Shown here piece by piece: positions 18,358 through 29,810 of a DNA stretch of 64,000 nt (position 1 is the first letter of the stretch; each line of letters starts with the position of its first letter). Below the pieces are notes generated by a model. That model was not told the origin of the DNA. It saw only the letters and a program-made list of their open reading frames with translations, and ran no database searches. Both the position numbers and the translations under genes were made by a program. Origin of the DNA: Chionoecetes opilio (taxonomy: Eukaryota; Arthropoda; Malacostraca; Decapoda; Majidae); assembly GCA_016584305.1 (NCBI GenBank), contig JACEEZ010020920.1, forward strand, positions 161,708 to 225,707, given 5' to 3'.

Positions 18358-20898
18358 CACTGGTCAACACGATATTTCTGGCAAAAGGTTTTAAAACAAG
18401 TTCTAACTGAATTTGGGCTGCTGATTACAAATATGAACTCAATTTTTGTCTATCACATCAGGATTTCGCGATATAGCATTTTTCAAGTTTTGATGAAAAT
18501 GACTCATCAGCCTATATATCGAAGGTTTCAAGATAAAAACACGTGATTTTTATTAATACATTTTGTATATTCTTAATCAAGGAATTACAAAGATTACGAA
18601 GTCCATGTACAAGTAAATCAAATATAGTGACAGAATTGAAATAGAAAATATAAACAATACATATATATGGTGCACAGATCAATGGAAAGTAGCAGTTATG
18701 TGAATTTTTTTTTCTTGGCTGATCTCTAATGTACAGCTTCTGGGTTGTCTTTCATCAAGCTCCAGCAATAACCCCATCATATGTGAGTCCCACCGGCCTT
18801 ATACCGTTCTTCCATTGTTTTAATGTCCTGATGAAAACGCTTCCCTTGTTCCTCGCTCACATCCCCAAAGGTTCTCCGGAAACTTGTCAAAATGGCTGTG
18901 TAAATAGTGAACCTTGATACTCATTCTACATCCAAGATCTCGCAGGCTCATTAGTAGCTCTTCCACAATCTCTTCATAGTTTTCTGCTTCTTATTCCCTA
19001 GAAAATTCTTCACCACATTACAAATGCATTCCAAGCTCTTTCTTCTGTCTCATCATTGATGTGATAAAATTTGGATCTCTCATTAGTGTTCTTATTTGAG
19101 GTCCATCAAATATTCCAGCCTTTTCTTCTCTGCACTAAGACCAGGAAAAGTTGAACATATATAGCTGAAGCATTCTCCACTGTGACAAGAGCTTTGACGA
19201 ACTGCTTCATAAATCCAAGTTTTATGTGCAAGGGAAGAAAGACAATCTTCTTCCTATCCACTAGAGAATCATTGATGACATTCTTATCGCCAGATGCCAA
19301 ACTTTGTCGATGAGGCCATTCTTTTTTCACCCAATGCTCTGCTGTAGCTCTACTGTCCCAGTAACACAGAAAACAGGGGTATTTGTGTACCCTCCTTGCT
19401 GACTAAAAGAAGTTAACCATTTTCAAATCGACACAAATTAACCACCCATGAACATGATATTGCAAACCTCTCTAGGACAATCTTGATGTTGTTATATTCT
19501 TCTTTAAGTTTACAGAATGACCTATTGGTACAGAGCCATACTTATTTCCATTGTGTAACAGGAACACATTTCAAACTTCTTTTGGAACTGTCAATAAAAA
19601 GCCTCCAATCCTTGAATCATATAGCTAGCAGTCCCATAAAAAGAAGTAGCCCTTCTACATCAGTACAATAGACAAGCTGGCCATCTGAATGGAAGTACTT
19701 ACGCAGTTCTGCTTCCCTGTTACGATAAAATGAGACACCTGTGCCGGTTTCAGCATTCGATTCTCTTGCAGTCTTGAAGACAACAGTTCAGCAGACTCTT
19801 TTGGTAGATAAGATCTCTAACCAAATCATTCAAAGCAGACTGAGTAAACAGAATTGGTTTGTCACAATCTTCATCACATGGCTGAAAAATATCTGTAGTG
19901 TCTTCTTCATCAGTGGGAGCAGGTGAGCAGAGATCTGTTTCATCATTTTTTTGAAGCTCAGTAAATATTGGTACAGGGATTTCTTCACTATGGGTAACTG
20001 GTCGAATAGCTGAAGTGGATACTTGGGTATTGCAAATATTTTCTGTTTTTCTTATTGAAACCTTTTACATTGACAGGCAGAAATAGCAGTCTCTAAATGA
20101 TTGCTTGGTTCTCTCCAAACCATAGGCACTCCAAACTTAAGTTTAGCCTTCTTTCCTTGAGACCATGATCTCAAAGTCTCAACACAGGTTTGCACACTTT
20201 GTGAGGAGCCCATGCTTGTCTTGGTCTCCAAGTGGTACTTTGAAGTACGCAAAATACACGCTCTTAACAAAGTCAGTAATGTTGCGCCTCTGAGTCTTCA
20301 AAGTAAAGCTTCCACAGATGTAGCAAAATATATTTGGATCATTTTGAGCACTTTCTTCTGTGAGATGTAGAGGCCATTGTTAGAGCAGCAACACCAACTG
20401 CGGACAAATAAAAGAAAAAGAGTTGTTAGCTACCTGAGTTGTTCCTTGAATTTGCTACCCAACCACCTACACCTTAGGCATTGTTTCACAAAAAAGAAAC
20501 AACAGGAGAAATACAATAAATAACTCAATTCAATGTAAAATTCAATAATAAAACACTACCTGCGGACGATTGCTGTGCAAGTTGAAATGTGTTTGTTTAC
20601 TTTCGTATCATAAAGAATGGGAATGTTATGCATGTTCAAAGAAAACGAAGATATTCTCCAGTTTATTGGGAGACTGAATTAAAAATAAACCATATAATCC
20701 GGCCCTTTTGCTACACTACTCAATAGAAGGATAAATTTTTCTTGAAATTCATGAAAATGGAATATATACCTATAGCGCAAAAACGTGATGTGATAGAGAA
20801 AATATAAGATCAGATTTGAATTCAGCACCCTCAAATTAGTCTAAAACTGTTCTTAAATTCCATGCCAAAACTTTTTTTTTTTTTTTTGTTGACCAGTG
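18358..20898 (-). mobile_element. DNA element with CACTGGTCAACA ends and an uncharacterised gene
   Basis: Perfect 12-bp terminal repeats CACTGGTCAACA / TGTTGACCAGTG bound the 2541-bp unit. The flanks are GATAAATT (left) and ATATAATT (right). The uninterrupted LINE copy at about 48067-48080 reads GATAATTTGAC here, so a target duplication of about 7-8 bp with small changes fits. It sits 25 bp from the hAT in the same LINE. It carries one minus-strand gene (18726-20320). The superfamily is unknown to me. Confidence 0.75.
18726..20320 (-). pseudogene. Uncharacterised repeat-borne gene (PLHIKLG.MK.FVKA family)
   Basis: Reading the minus strand from 20300: YFAYFK, LRSWSQGKKAKLKFGVPMVW, then RPVTHSEEIPVP, LNDLVRDL, fragments of YCNDI-like and QQGGYT sequence, CFLCYWDSRATAEHWVKKEW (broken), SGDKNVINDSLVDRKKI, LHIKLGFMKQFVKA (19330-19106), MDLKIRTLMRD, ENYEEIVEELL, HYLHSHFDKFPENL, a GDVSEEQGKRFHQDI-like block and a last TAG at 18726. 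From memory, this series is shared by multi-copy, function-unknown proteins of many arthropods; I have no name for the family. Many stops and frameshifts. The position between matched terminal repeats makes it the only transposase candidate of this element. Confidence 0.7.
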
Positions 20899-21223
20899 AT
20901 ATAATTTGACTTTAGTCCTGTCTGCCTTCAATATGGGGACTACATTTCCTTTCCTCCACAATAACGGCGCATCACCTATGTATATCAACCGATTTCCTAA
21001 AAATGTGCACTAACGACTCACTAACAACCTATTTGCATTCTTTTAATACTCCGGGATAAACTTCATCTGGTCCTGGCGACTTAAAATTCTTCATTTTATC
21101 TATAACCTCTTCTACCATTTCCCTAGATATCACAATATCTTTCAGTTTCTCCTCATCGTTTTCTTTAAACATCTGTTCACTTTCAGGTATCGTCTGTGTA
21201 TCCTCCTGAGTAAAAACACTTAA
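20899..21223 (-). pseudogene. CR1/L2-type LINE copy 1, 5' RT fragment
   Basis: The minus strand reads FTQEDTQTIPESEQMFKEND, then VEEVIDKMKNFKSPGPDEV and YPGVLKE. KSPGPDEV..P..LKE is the start of the LINE reverse-transcriptase domain. It belongs with 18333-18357 and 10020-10245, from which it is parted by two insertions. Its 5' side is cut at CACTTAA by the element that begins at 21224. Confidence 0.85.
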
Positions 21224-22706
21224 CCCTTACACGGCGGGTGACGTACTCATACGTCCATAATAGGGTAGGCAAGGAAGGCGGGTGACGTACCAGTACGTCA
21301 TTAAGATTTTGGCCCAATTTTGGTCCCTACAGCAACCTCTTGTTGTGTAGATATGTATTACACTAAATGGGAGTAAATTCCACCGCACATATGGTGTCTA
21401 TGTTGAAATATGTGGTATTACTCGTCCCGACACGTGCCTCATAGCGCAGTCCTCGACCGACCCGAAAGCTGTCGTGATGAGAGGGTATTATCTTTTCGCG
21501 ACATGGAAGTGCTACGCCTTATTAATTTTCGCCTGATTTTGACCTCTACAGTACCCTCCAGCTCTGTAAGGATACCATACACTCCGCACGACATGCCTCA
21601 GTTTGTCATGAGGAGCCAATCTATATAGACGCAGAATGTCGTCTTCCGTCAGCCTGTATACTGAGCAGTCTCCACCGTCTAAGCGACGTCTAATTTCTAC
21701 GCCTCTAAAAGCATTGAATAGGGGAAACGAGAAGAAAAAAAAACTGATAAACAGAGTGGAAGGAAACGAAGAAAAGATTGGTGATGAGTGATATCCGTGC
21801 AAGGGGAAGATAGATAAATGGCCAGATAAGACGATAAGGAAAAAGGGGTCCACAAAATATCCACCTCTCCAGCTATAACTACTACTACAACTACCACTAC
21901 AACTACCACTACAACTACTACTACTATTACTATTACTACTTAAAATAATTACGTAATTAACATATGATAATGATAGTAATAGTGATACAAAAAAAATCAT
22001 AATAAAAATAAATGAATAAAAATAAAAATACGAAAATAAAAAATATTATAATCAAATAAAACCCAAAAAAAAAAATAATAATAGTTGTTTTATAATGATA
22101 AAAAAGAAGATGGATCATTAAAAAATTTATCATAGTGTATTAAATTAGCAAATTACTAGGTACATTACTATTACTACAAATTTCTAAAAACTATCCCCAC
22201 CACTACTACTCTACTACTATACTACTACTAATCTACTACTACTTTTTTTATATAAATATAAAATTATTGTAATTTTATTTTAAAAGAAACGATTAAATCT
22301 CTAACTAGTATTCAAAATAAAGGAATGATGATGTGAAAATGACTACTTCTACTACTGTAAAAAAAGAGAAAAATAGGAAATGTAATGCAATGAACAGTTA
22401 CTAAAATAAATAAAATGTTTAGGCTAAAAAGAGAACCCAAAGCCTAATCCCGTACAAAAAGTTTAAGGCAAATAAATCAGAAAGCCTCAAAAAAATACTT
22501 TACTTAACCACCTCATGTGAGGTACCCAGAGTATTTAAAAAGTTATATATATTTTCATAACGTAGGGGAAGATCAGCTAAACGACGATTATTTTTGTTCC
22601 GTATGCTTCCGTACTTATTTTTACAATTTCGCTAAAAAAGAGATGATTTAGACCCAATTAGCCCGGCTGGGTGACGGGGAAGTAAAAAGTCGCCCCCCGC
22701 GTAAGG
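21224..22706. mobile_element. TTAA-flanked element with TGACGTAC repeats
   Basis: TTAA stands at 21220-21223 and 22707-22710. The ends read inwards CCCTTACACGGCGGGTGAC and CCTTACGCGGGGGGCGAC, imperfect inverted repeats. GGCGGGTGACGTAC occurs at 21233 and again 44 bp later; the second copy is part of a perfect palindrome, TGACGTACCAGTACGTCA (21283-21300). The interior is AT-rich with CTA/CTAC triplet runs (21876-21945, 22195-22245) and no recognisable protein. Probably a piggyBac-type non-autonomous element. Confidence 0.65.
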
Positions 22707-22710
22707 TTAA

Positions 22711-24000
22711 GATCAAATTGGAAAATTTAAAATATCAAAAAAAAACACTTTTTAGCTACTAATTTTTTTGGGCAATGTAGTTTTTGCAAATATCAGATAA
22801 AACTTTTTTAATCTACATACAGGTGCAAATTAAACTTTAAAAAGGCGTTTATACGTGGAATTGTAGTAAAAAGCTACATTTCACCGATATCAATCAAAAA
22901 TCATTGAAAACACTAGATTTTGGAAGAATATAGCATTAAAATAATTAAAATCCTTGTAAATATGAAATAACACTACAGGTTACAATAAACAATAAAAATA
23001 TATGAGTTATGTAGGTTTTTAAAGCAATATACAGGTGCAAATTAAACTATGAAAAGGTGTATATACTTCAAAATCCAAAAAACACAATTCTCGATAACTA
23101 TCTTAATTAAAAACAAACCCCTTGGTAATTTTTTTAAGCAGTAAAACAAGTAAAACTCTTGTGTATATAAAATAACCTACGCAACAAGGGAAATATGAAA
23201 AAAAACCCTTTTATATACCATTTTTATTAGAACAAATAACCTCAAAATTTTTCTTTTTAGCATTTAGAGTGTTTAAAATTTCAATATTTTTAAAGAAAAA
23301 AACAATCTTCCCAAATTTAAAAAATTTTCTATGAAAAAAGGGCGAAACGCTTTTTTTTAAATTTTTACCTTTTAAGAAGTACATTAAGACACTTGAAAAA
23401 AAGCGTTGCAATTAAGATTAAAATGTTTATGTAAATAGCATGAAAAATACATATTTTTAGTTGTTAATTTTGTTAAATGATGTAGCCTATATCAGTTATG
23501 TAGCTATGTAAAGCTATGTACAGGTGCAAATTTATCTATAAATAGGCATATATACTTATATTTAAAGAAAAACTATAATTTATCGATAATTAGCTGATAT
23601 CATCGAAAAATTTACATTTAGAGGGTATATAGCATTAAAATAAGAAAAGTCATTGTATATATAAAATAACCCTACAGGTTACAATAAACTATGAAAAATG
23701 TTTTCAATATACATTTATATCACAATAAATAACCTCAATCTCTCTTTATTAGCTTATAGTAATATATAATTCAATTTTCTTGCTAAAACAACTATAATTC
23801 TATTATAGAATTTTTCTATCAAAAAATGGGCTGCAAACAATCAATTTTCAACATTTTACTGCCTTTGAAAAGTACATTAAAGCACATTAAAAAAAAGTAG
23901 TTTTTTTGTAACAAAATTGACAAACCCCATCGTTTTTAAATTTGATGTTGGAAAAACAATAAGTAGCTGTGTAAAGTAAATTTTTAGGGGCAAATTAAAG
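22711..24000. repeat. About 490-bp satellite, first block
   Basis: Blocks such as ACAGGTGCAAATTAAACTAT, TATATAGCATTAAAATAAG and AGCATGAAAATACA recur in fixed order. The ACAGGTGCAAAT anchor falls at about 22820, 23032, 23520 and 23988, giving two spacings of 470-490 bp and one shorter, deleted monomer. AT-rich, non-coding. Confidence 0.8.
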
Positions 24001-24379
24001 GTATAAATAGGGTAAAAATAAAGAAAAGCCGACCGGGCACCCTGCCCCCCCCCTTTTTTCCAGCGGGGAAAAAAAATATCCCCACGGATTGCCAAAAGGC
24101 CACTTTTTTTTTTTTTCCCCTATTTAGAAAAATTTTCGTAAGGCCTTTCCCTTCCCCTCTTCCCTCTCCCCCTTCCCCCCCCCCTCCCCTCCCCCCCTCC
24201 CTCTCTCCCCCTCTCTCCCCTTTTTCTCCCCCTTTTCTCTTTTCTTCCTCTCTCTCTCTCTCTCTCTTTTCTCCTCCTCTCTTTCCTCTTTCCTCTCTCC
24301 TCACACAAAAAACACCCCAATATTGGAAATAAAAATATTCGTAAATACATAGTTTATTTCACAAATAAAAAAAGGGGGG

Positions 24380-24412
<33 letters not shown>

Positions 24413-24660
24413 AGAGAGAGGGGGGAAGAGAGAAAAGGAAAAGGGGACGAGACGAGATAAGGATTTGAGGTCAAATAGGTCAGCTGCAACCTCTCTCCTT
24501 CTCTCTCTTCTCTCCCCCTCCTTCTTCTATCTCTTTCTTCTTCCCTCTTCTCCTCTCCCCCTCCTTTTTCCCTCTTCTTTTCTCTCTCTTATATATAATA
24601 ATAATTATAAAAAAATTTAAAATTTTTATATATTATATAATTATTATATATATATACGGG
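24000..24660. repeat. Long CT and GA tracts, low complexity
   Basis: A CT tract (about 24130-24300) is followed by a GA tract (about 24366-24445) and again CT (about 24485-24592). The first two could pair as a large hairpin. G, C and T homopolymers make the base sequence here doubtful. The ORFs on both strands are artefacts of the tracts. Confidence 0.85.
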
Positions 24661-24718
24661 GGAGAAAGACAGAAACAGACCTTCCCATTCTATTCCCCAC
24701 CTCTCCACCCCTGCCCAT

Positions 24719-24850
24719 CATGTGTGTGGTGTGTGTGTGTGTGTGCTTTTGTGTGGGGGTGTGTTTTTTGTTGGGTGTGTGGGTGTGTGTGTGTGTTGGT
24801 GTGTGGGTTTTGGTGGGGTTTTTTGTGTTTGTGCGTGCGTGCGTGCGTGG
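24719..24850 (+). repeat. Degenerate GT microsatellite
   Basis: About 130 bp of TGTG with interruptions and a GCGTGCGTGCGTGCGTG run at its end. The 24850-25160 stretch that follows is unassigned and includes further CT-rich tracts. Confidence 0.9.
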
Positions 24851-25159
24851 CGTGGTTGTTACATAAAATTAACAAACATTATAAATGGTATCGATACATT
24901 AAAAACATTATGTTTTGGGGGAGCATCTATTGTATTTCATTTAATTTATAGCAGGCCTGAGCTCGCTCTTTAGGCCCCCGTCTCAAAAGCTATACATTTT
25001 ATCATTCATCCCAGGTAGTTTGGGAAAGCCACCCCCCCAAAACCTCGGGAGGGGGGGTGGTAGCCTCTTCTCTTCCCCTCTCTCCTCTCTCTCCTCTCTC
25101 TCTCCCTCTCTCTCTTCTCTTTCTCGTCTAACCCCTACCACTCCTACGGATGTTTTCCC

Positions 25160-25830
25160 CCTGCATTTTTCAACGTCCGTTTATTAACGCCCAAACTCAA
25201 CGGGAATAAGTGATTCATGGAGAGAGCCCCCCGAGCGCCTAACTTTTTGATTTTCTATATTTCTGATTGGGGGAAAGCCAACCTTGTTTGTTCAAGCCTC
25301 AAAAAAACCCCAATTTCTTCACTATCTATCGACAAAACCCACCAGATAACTATCCCTCTTCTTCAAGAACTAACGTCTCCTTCTTTTACAATGAACATTC
25401 TAGGCTTTTTTTACTAAAAAACTGAACTGGAAATCTCACTCTCATTCTTTCTAAAAAAGTTCTAAGAAGTTAGTTTTCCTTGGGGTCGCGTCCTTTTTTT
25501 TTCTCCCTCCCAATTGCAGCTCTTACGGGGCCTTATCCGCCCATGTTTTGGATTATGTCTCAAGTTTGGGGGGGATCCACTGTACAGTTCCTAAAAAGGG
25601 TTTTATCAAAAACTTTTTGTTTTATCAACTCTCCTCCCTCTTACTGACTGTCTTTAATCTTTAAATCACCGACGCAATGTTGCTTTTCTTGCTCTCTTCT
25701 ACCCTTTTTTTCATGCTCACTGCTCTCTGAACTTTCTAACTGCATGCCTTCCCCCCTCCCGCGGGCCCTGCCACAACTTTCTACTCATTCTCTCCCTATT
25801 TTGTCATCTTCCTAAAGCAAGAGTTTTTCA
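25160..25830 (+). pseudogene. Jockey-like LINE, decayed 3' copy
   Basis: The sequence follows 35570-36180 block by block (for example CTGAACTGGAAATCTCACTC, TTAAATCACCGACGCAATGT, TTTCATGCTCACTGCTCT) but with many small changes and homopolymer stretches. It is the same LINE family as 35284-36185, same strand, too broken to give a long frame. Confidence 0.75.
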
Positions 25831-26059
25831 AACTTTACTTTTCATCCCTTTTAGGTAAACTTGGGGAAATCTTTTTCCCGTTTTTATTTTTTCCCCTTTT
25901 CCCATGACTTTAAAATTTTTTAAAAGAAGAGTAACAAGGGCACCCCCCGAAAATAATTGGCCCCCTCTTTTTTTTAAATTTTTCTTTACTGTCTTCTTTT
26001 TTGGGGGCTGGAAAATAAGCGGCTTGTGTTACCCCTTTGTTGTGCCTTGGCCAGTCCTT

Positions 26060-26078
26060 GTTATGTAAAAAAAAAATA

Positions 26079-26113
<35 letters not shown>

Positions 26114-26122
26114 ATATATATA
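26060..26122. repeat. AT microsatellite
   Basis: About 50 bp of ATATAT just before the satellite resumes at about 26125. The 25830-26060 stretch is unassigned. Confidence 0.9.
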
Positions 26123-26697
26123 AACATTAGAATAAGGAGAACTTGTGGTGTATATAAAATAAAACTATATACAGGTTACAAGAAACAATAAAATACGCTT
26201 TCAATGTAGTATTATATCACAGTAAATAACCCCAAACTCTTTGTATTGGCTTATAGTAATGTACTATTCCATTGTCATACGAAACAACCATAATTTTACA
26301 ATATAGAATTTCTCTATCAAAAATTGGATGAACACTGTACATTTTAAAAGTTCTGCAGGCCTTGAACAAAACATTAAAATACTTTAAAAAACGTTGTTAT
26401 CAAGATTAAAATTGGTACGTAAATAGGATGTAAATTTCACGCTTTTAGCTACTATTTTTTTTACCATGTAGATGTTGCAAATATCAGTTAATATGTAAAA
26501 ATGCAAAACTACTTATAGATGTAAATTAAATTTTATAATGACGTGTATACTTCAAATTGTAGAAAAAAACTACATTTCACCGATATATAGCTAAAAAACA
26601 TTGAAAACATTTAGTGGGAATATAGCATTAAAATAAGTAAAATCCTTGTATATATGAAATAACACTAAAGGATACAATAAACTATGAAAAACAATTT

Positions 26698-26812
26698 CAT
26701 TATACCGGTATAATATACCAGTATATTGGTATAATATACCAGTATATTGGTATAACATACCAATATATTGGTATAATATACCTGTATAATATAATATATA
26801 ATATAATATACC
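26698..26812. repeat. 21-bp palindromic tandem repeat
   Basis: Units of TATACCAGTATATTGGTATAA, each nearly its own reverse complement, repeat about four times and then decay into TATAATATAA. They sit directly before the head of a SINE. Confidence 0.8.
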
Positions 26813-26814
26813 AA

Positions 26815-27130
26815 TTTGGGGAGGCGGTAGCAGAGTGGTTAGCGTCTCCGAGTGGCGTTCTCGGTGACCCGAGTTCGGTCCCTGAAGAATACCAAAATCT
26901 TTCTGCACCGTCGAGTGGCCTAAGAACACCCACATGCCCTGCTCATTAACTCTACCTTCAATTGCGAGTGCATCGGAGGACAAAGGGGGCGGCATGAGCC
27001 TCTAATCAGAGGCGTCACTATAAAAATCCTGCCTGCGCCACCACGGGCGAGGGCCAGCCATCACAGCCCTCAAGTGAACTTCCAGAGTCTACCATCCGAG
27101 CCCTGGATCAGCACTGCCTACAAGCGCTAT
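26815..27130 (+). mobile_element. tRNA-derived SINE, family 2, best copy
   Basis: The head GGCGGTAGCAGAGTGGTTAG contains an A-box (TAGCAGAGTGG), and CGAGTTCGGTCCC about 45 bp later is the B-box. The body (CGTCGAGTGGCCTAAGAACA, GCGAGTGCATCGGAGGACA, CCACGGGCGAGGGCCA) ends at GCTATAGGC and an A-rich tail. Other copies: 27535-27880, 37640-37693 (head only) and 48640-48930. Confidence 0.85.
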
Positions 27131-27534
27131 AGGCATTTATGTAAAAAACAAAAAGAGAAAAAAAAAGGATTATATTCAAATAGATAAACTCAAACTCTCT
27201 ATATTATCTTATAGTAGTGTAAAATCGCATTTTCTAATGAAAAAATCTTAAATTCCTATATAGATTCTCTGTATTAAAATAGCCTGAAAACTATGTCTAT
27301 TTTCAACCTTTTGTAGCCATTTAGAAATACAGTAAAACACTTGAAAAAGCTGCATATAAGATTAAAATTTATAAGTTAATGGCATGAAAATACACATTTT
27401 TAGCTACCTATTTTGTAAAATGTAGATGTAGCAAATATCAGTTATGTAGTTGTTTAAAGCAATATACAGGTGCAAAATATACTATAAAAAGGCGTATATA
27501 CGTCTAATTAAAGACAAACTGAAGTGAACTTGCT

Positions 27535-27880
27535 GAACTCAATGTCCCGAGTTCGAATCTTACAGGGGCAACTCTTTCAAGAGTCGGGTATGGGAGCAAA
27601 AGGTCCCGAGTTCAAGTTTCACTAAAGAGCAACTGTCAAATCCATCGTCGAGTGTCCGAAGCAACCCACATGCAGCGTATATCTGTCTGTCAACTGCGAG
27701 TGTGATGGTGGACTCTAGGGGCTGCATACGCCTAAAACTGAAGAATCGAACATTGCAGAAAATGGGATTTTCACCTGAGACCACAGGTATCACAATAAAA
27801 AATCCAGGACTGCGCCACCAACGGGCGAAATCGACCAACATCAAGACTCTCCAAAAAATCTAAAGTGCTATAGGCTACAA
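27535..27880 (+). mobile_element. SINE family 2, diverged copy
   Basis: B-box-like GAGTTCGAATC at about 27551 and again GAGTTCAAGTTTC at 27608, then CGTCGAGTGTCCGAAG, CTGCGCCACCAACGGGCG and GTGCTATAGGCTAC, all parallel to 26815-27130 but with many changes. It stands inside the satellite block. Confidence 0.65.
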
Positions 27881-29059
27881 CGTAAACATAAATAATAAAT
27901 AATAATAATTTATATATACAGGTGCCAAATAAACTATAAAAAAAGATATAATTATTCTTTGAAAACAGCTCAAGCTATCGATGACTAGCAAACACAATGA
28001 AAAAACCTACATATTGTTGGGGTATATAGGAATATAATTAGAAAAAATTCTGGATATATAGAGTAGAGCTACAGGATACAATCAAACTATGACATACACT
28101 TTCAAAATACCATTATATCACAATAAATAACTTCAAACTCTCTTTAATGTCTTATAGTAAATTTACTTTGCCATTACCTACGAAACAACCCATAATTTTC
28201 CAATATAAAATTATCTATCAAAAAATTGGCCAGAAAACTGTCAATTTCAAAGATTTGCAGCCTTTGAAAAACTACATTAAAACGCTTAAAAAAAAAATAT
28301 TCGTTTCTAGTATTCAAGTTGGTAAGTAAATAGCATGATAATACCATATTTTTTGCTACTAATTTGTAGAATGTAGTTGTTGCTAATATCAGATTATAAT
28401 TATATTAACTACTATATATGTGCAATAAACATTAAAAAGGCATGTGTGCTTCAATTTGTAGAAAAAATATACATATCACGAATCGAGCTAAAACTCTGAA
28501 AAACACTACACCTAGTGGGAATATAGCATTAAGAAAGTAAAAATCTTTGTATATATGAAATAACACTACAGGATAAATAAACATGGAAAAAAACAAAACT
28601 TCAATATACCATTATATGACAAATAGATAAACTCAAACTCTCTTTATTGTCTTATAGTAGTGTAAAATCGCATTTTCTATTGCAAACATCTTAAATTCCA
28701 AATTCTAGATTTTCTGTTTTAAAAAAAGCCTGAATCTGTCAATTTCACCTTTTGTAGCCTTTGAAAAATACAGTAAAACACCCTGAGAAAACATTCTTAT
28801 AAGATTAAATTGATAAGTTAAAAGCATGATAAAATACATATTTTTAGCTACTATTTTTGTAAAATGTAGATGTAGTAAATATCAGTTATGTAGTATTTAA
28901 AGCAATATTACAGGTCCAAATAATCTACGAAAAAGCGTATATACTTCAAATTAAAGAAAAATACAATTCATTGATAATAGATATTATTATTGAAAAAATA
29001 CCTTCTGGTGGTATATAGCAGTAAAATAGTAACATCCTTGTATATAATATGAATTCATT

Positions 29060-29805
29060 GATATTGGGTATAAATATGATAAAAAGACGTCTATATTTCA
29101 TAACTAATAGAGGGATTACGTTGAATAGTTGCGACATATCTAATACAATAATTAATTAGTGACTGTGATGTAGGTCACCGTGATGTGACGAAAAAATTCT
29201 GACCTCCATGTTTACTAGTGTCTTTTTCCGATTCATAAGATACGAATACGTATAAACTAATATGGATTACGTATGTGGATAAAATGATACTCATGCCTAA
29301 CTATAAGGGAGTCGTCACACTGTTAATTTGAGTCAAAAGTTAATCGACAAAATTTTCTCTTACACTTCAGGTGATGGGAAATACGTATAAAGAGGCACCT
29401 GGTATAAAGGGTTGAAGTGATTGGATGAAAATAGCCTCATAATATACTGTACATTACTGCAAAATTAATATGGCCTTAGGACAGCAAAAGAATGCATAGT
29501 TATCAAATGGTTAGTGCATAGAATTTCTTATAAAAAGTAGTTGTATGTAGGAACTCGTTTTTGGATGTAATCAAAGGTGCTACACAAAACAGTTTACACT
29601 GGTAAAATTAGGCCATAGAGGACTATAAAAGCCTGCCATGTATTAATCATGTTATGCTAATCGTAATACATATTAATGTATAGGACACTAACCTGATCAT
29701 TCAGATGTTTGTTTCTGAATTACAGGTATTATATATATATCAAAAGAATACTTCAATGGAGCTTACATTGTTCCATTTGTGCATTGCGTTGTTTCCTGAA
29801 GGCAT
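29060..29805. other. Unassigned AT-rich sequence
   Basis: No domain, repeat or splice pattern that I can support. It separates the satellite from a Harbinger remnant. Confidence 0.4.
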
Positions 29806-29810
29806 CATTA

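Larger units (their letters stand above)
26125..29060. repeat. About 490-bp satellite, second block, interrupted
   Basis: The same monomer as at 22711-24000. The anchor (ACAGGTGCAAAT or variants) falls at about 26520, 27468, 27918, 28412 and 28912; the last two spacings are 494 and 500 bp. The larger 26520-27468 gap is accounted for by the inserted SINE at 26815. Monomers differ by many substitutions, so this is an old array. Confidence 0.8.

Noticed and set aside
24690..24973. Cys/Val and His/Thr frames
   Set aside because: Products of a degenerate GT repeat.
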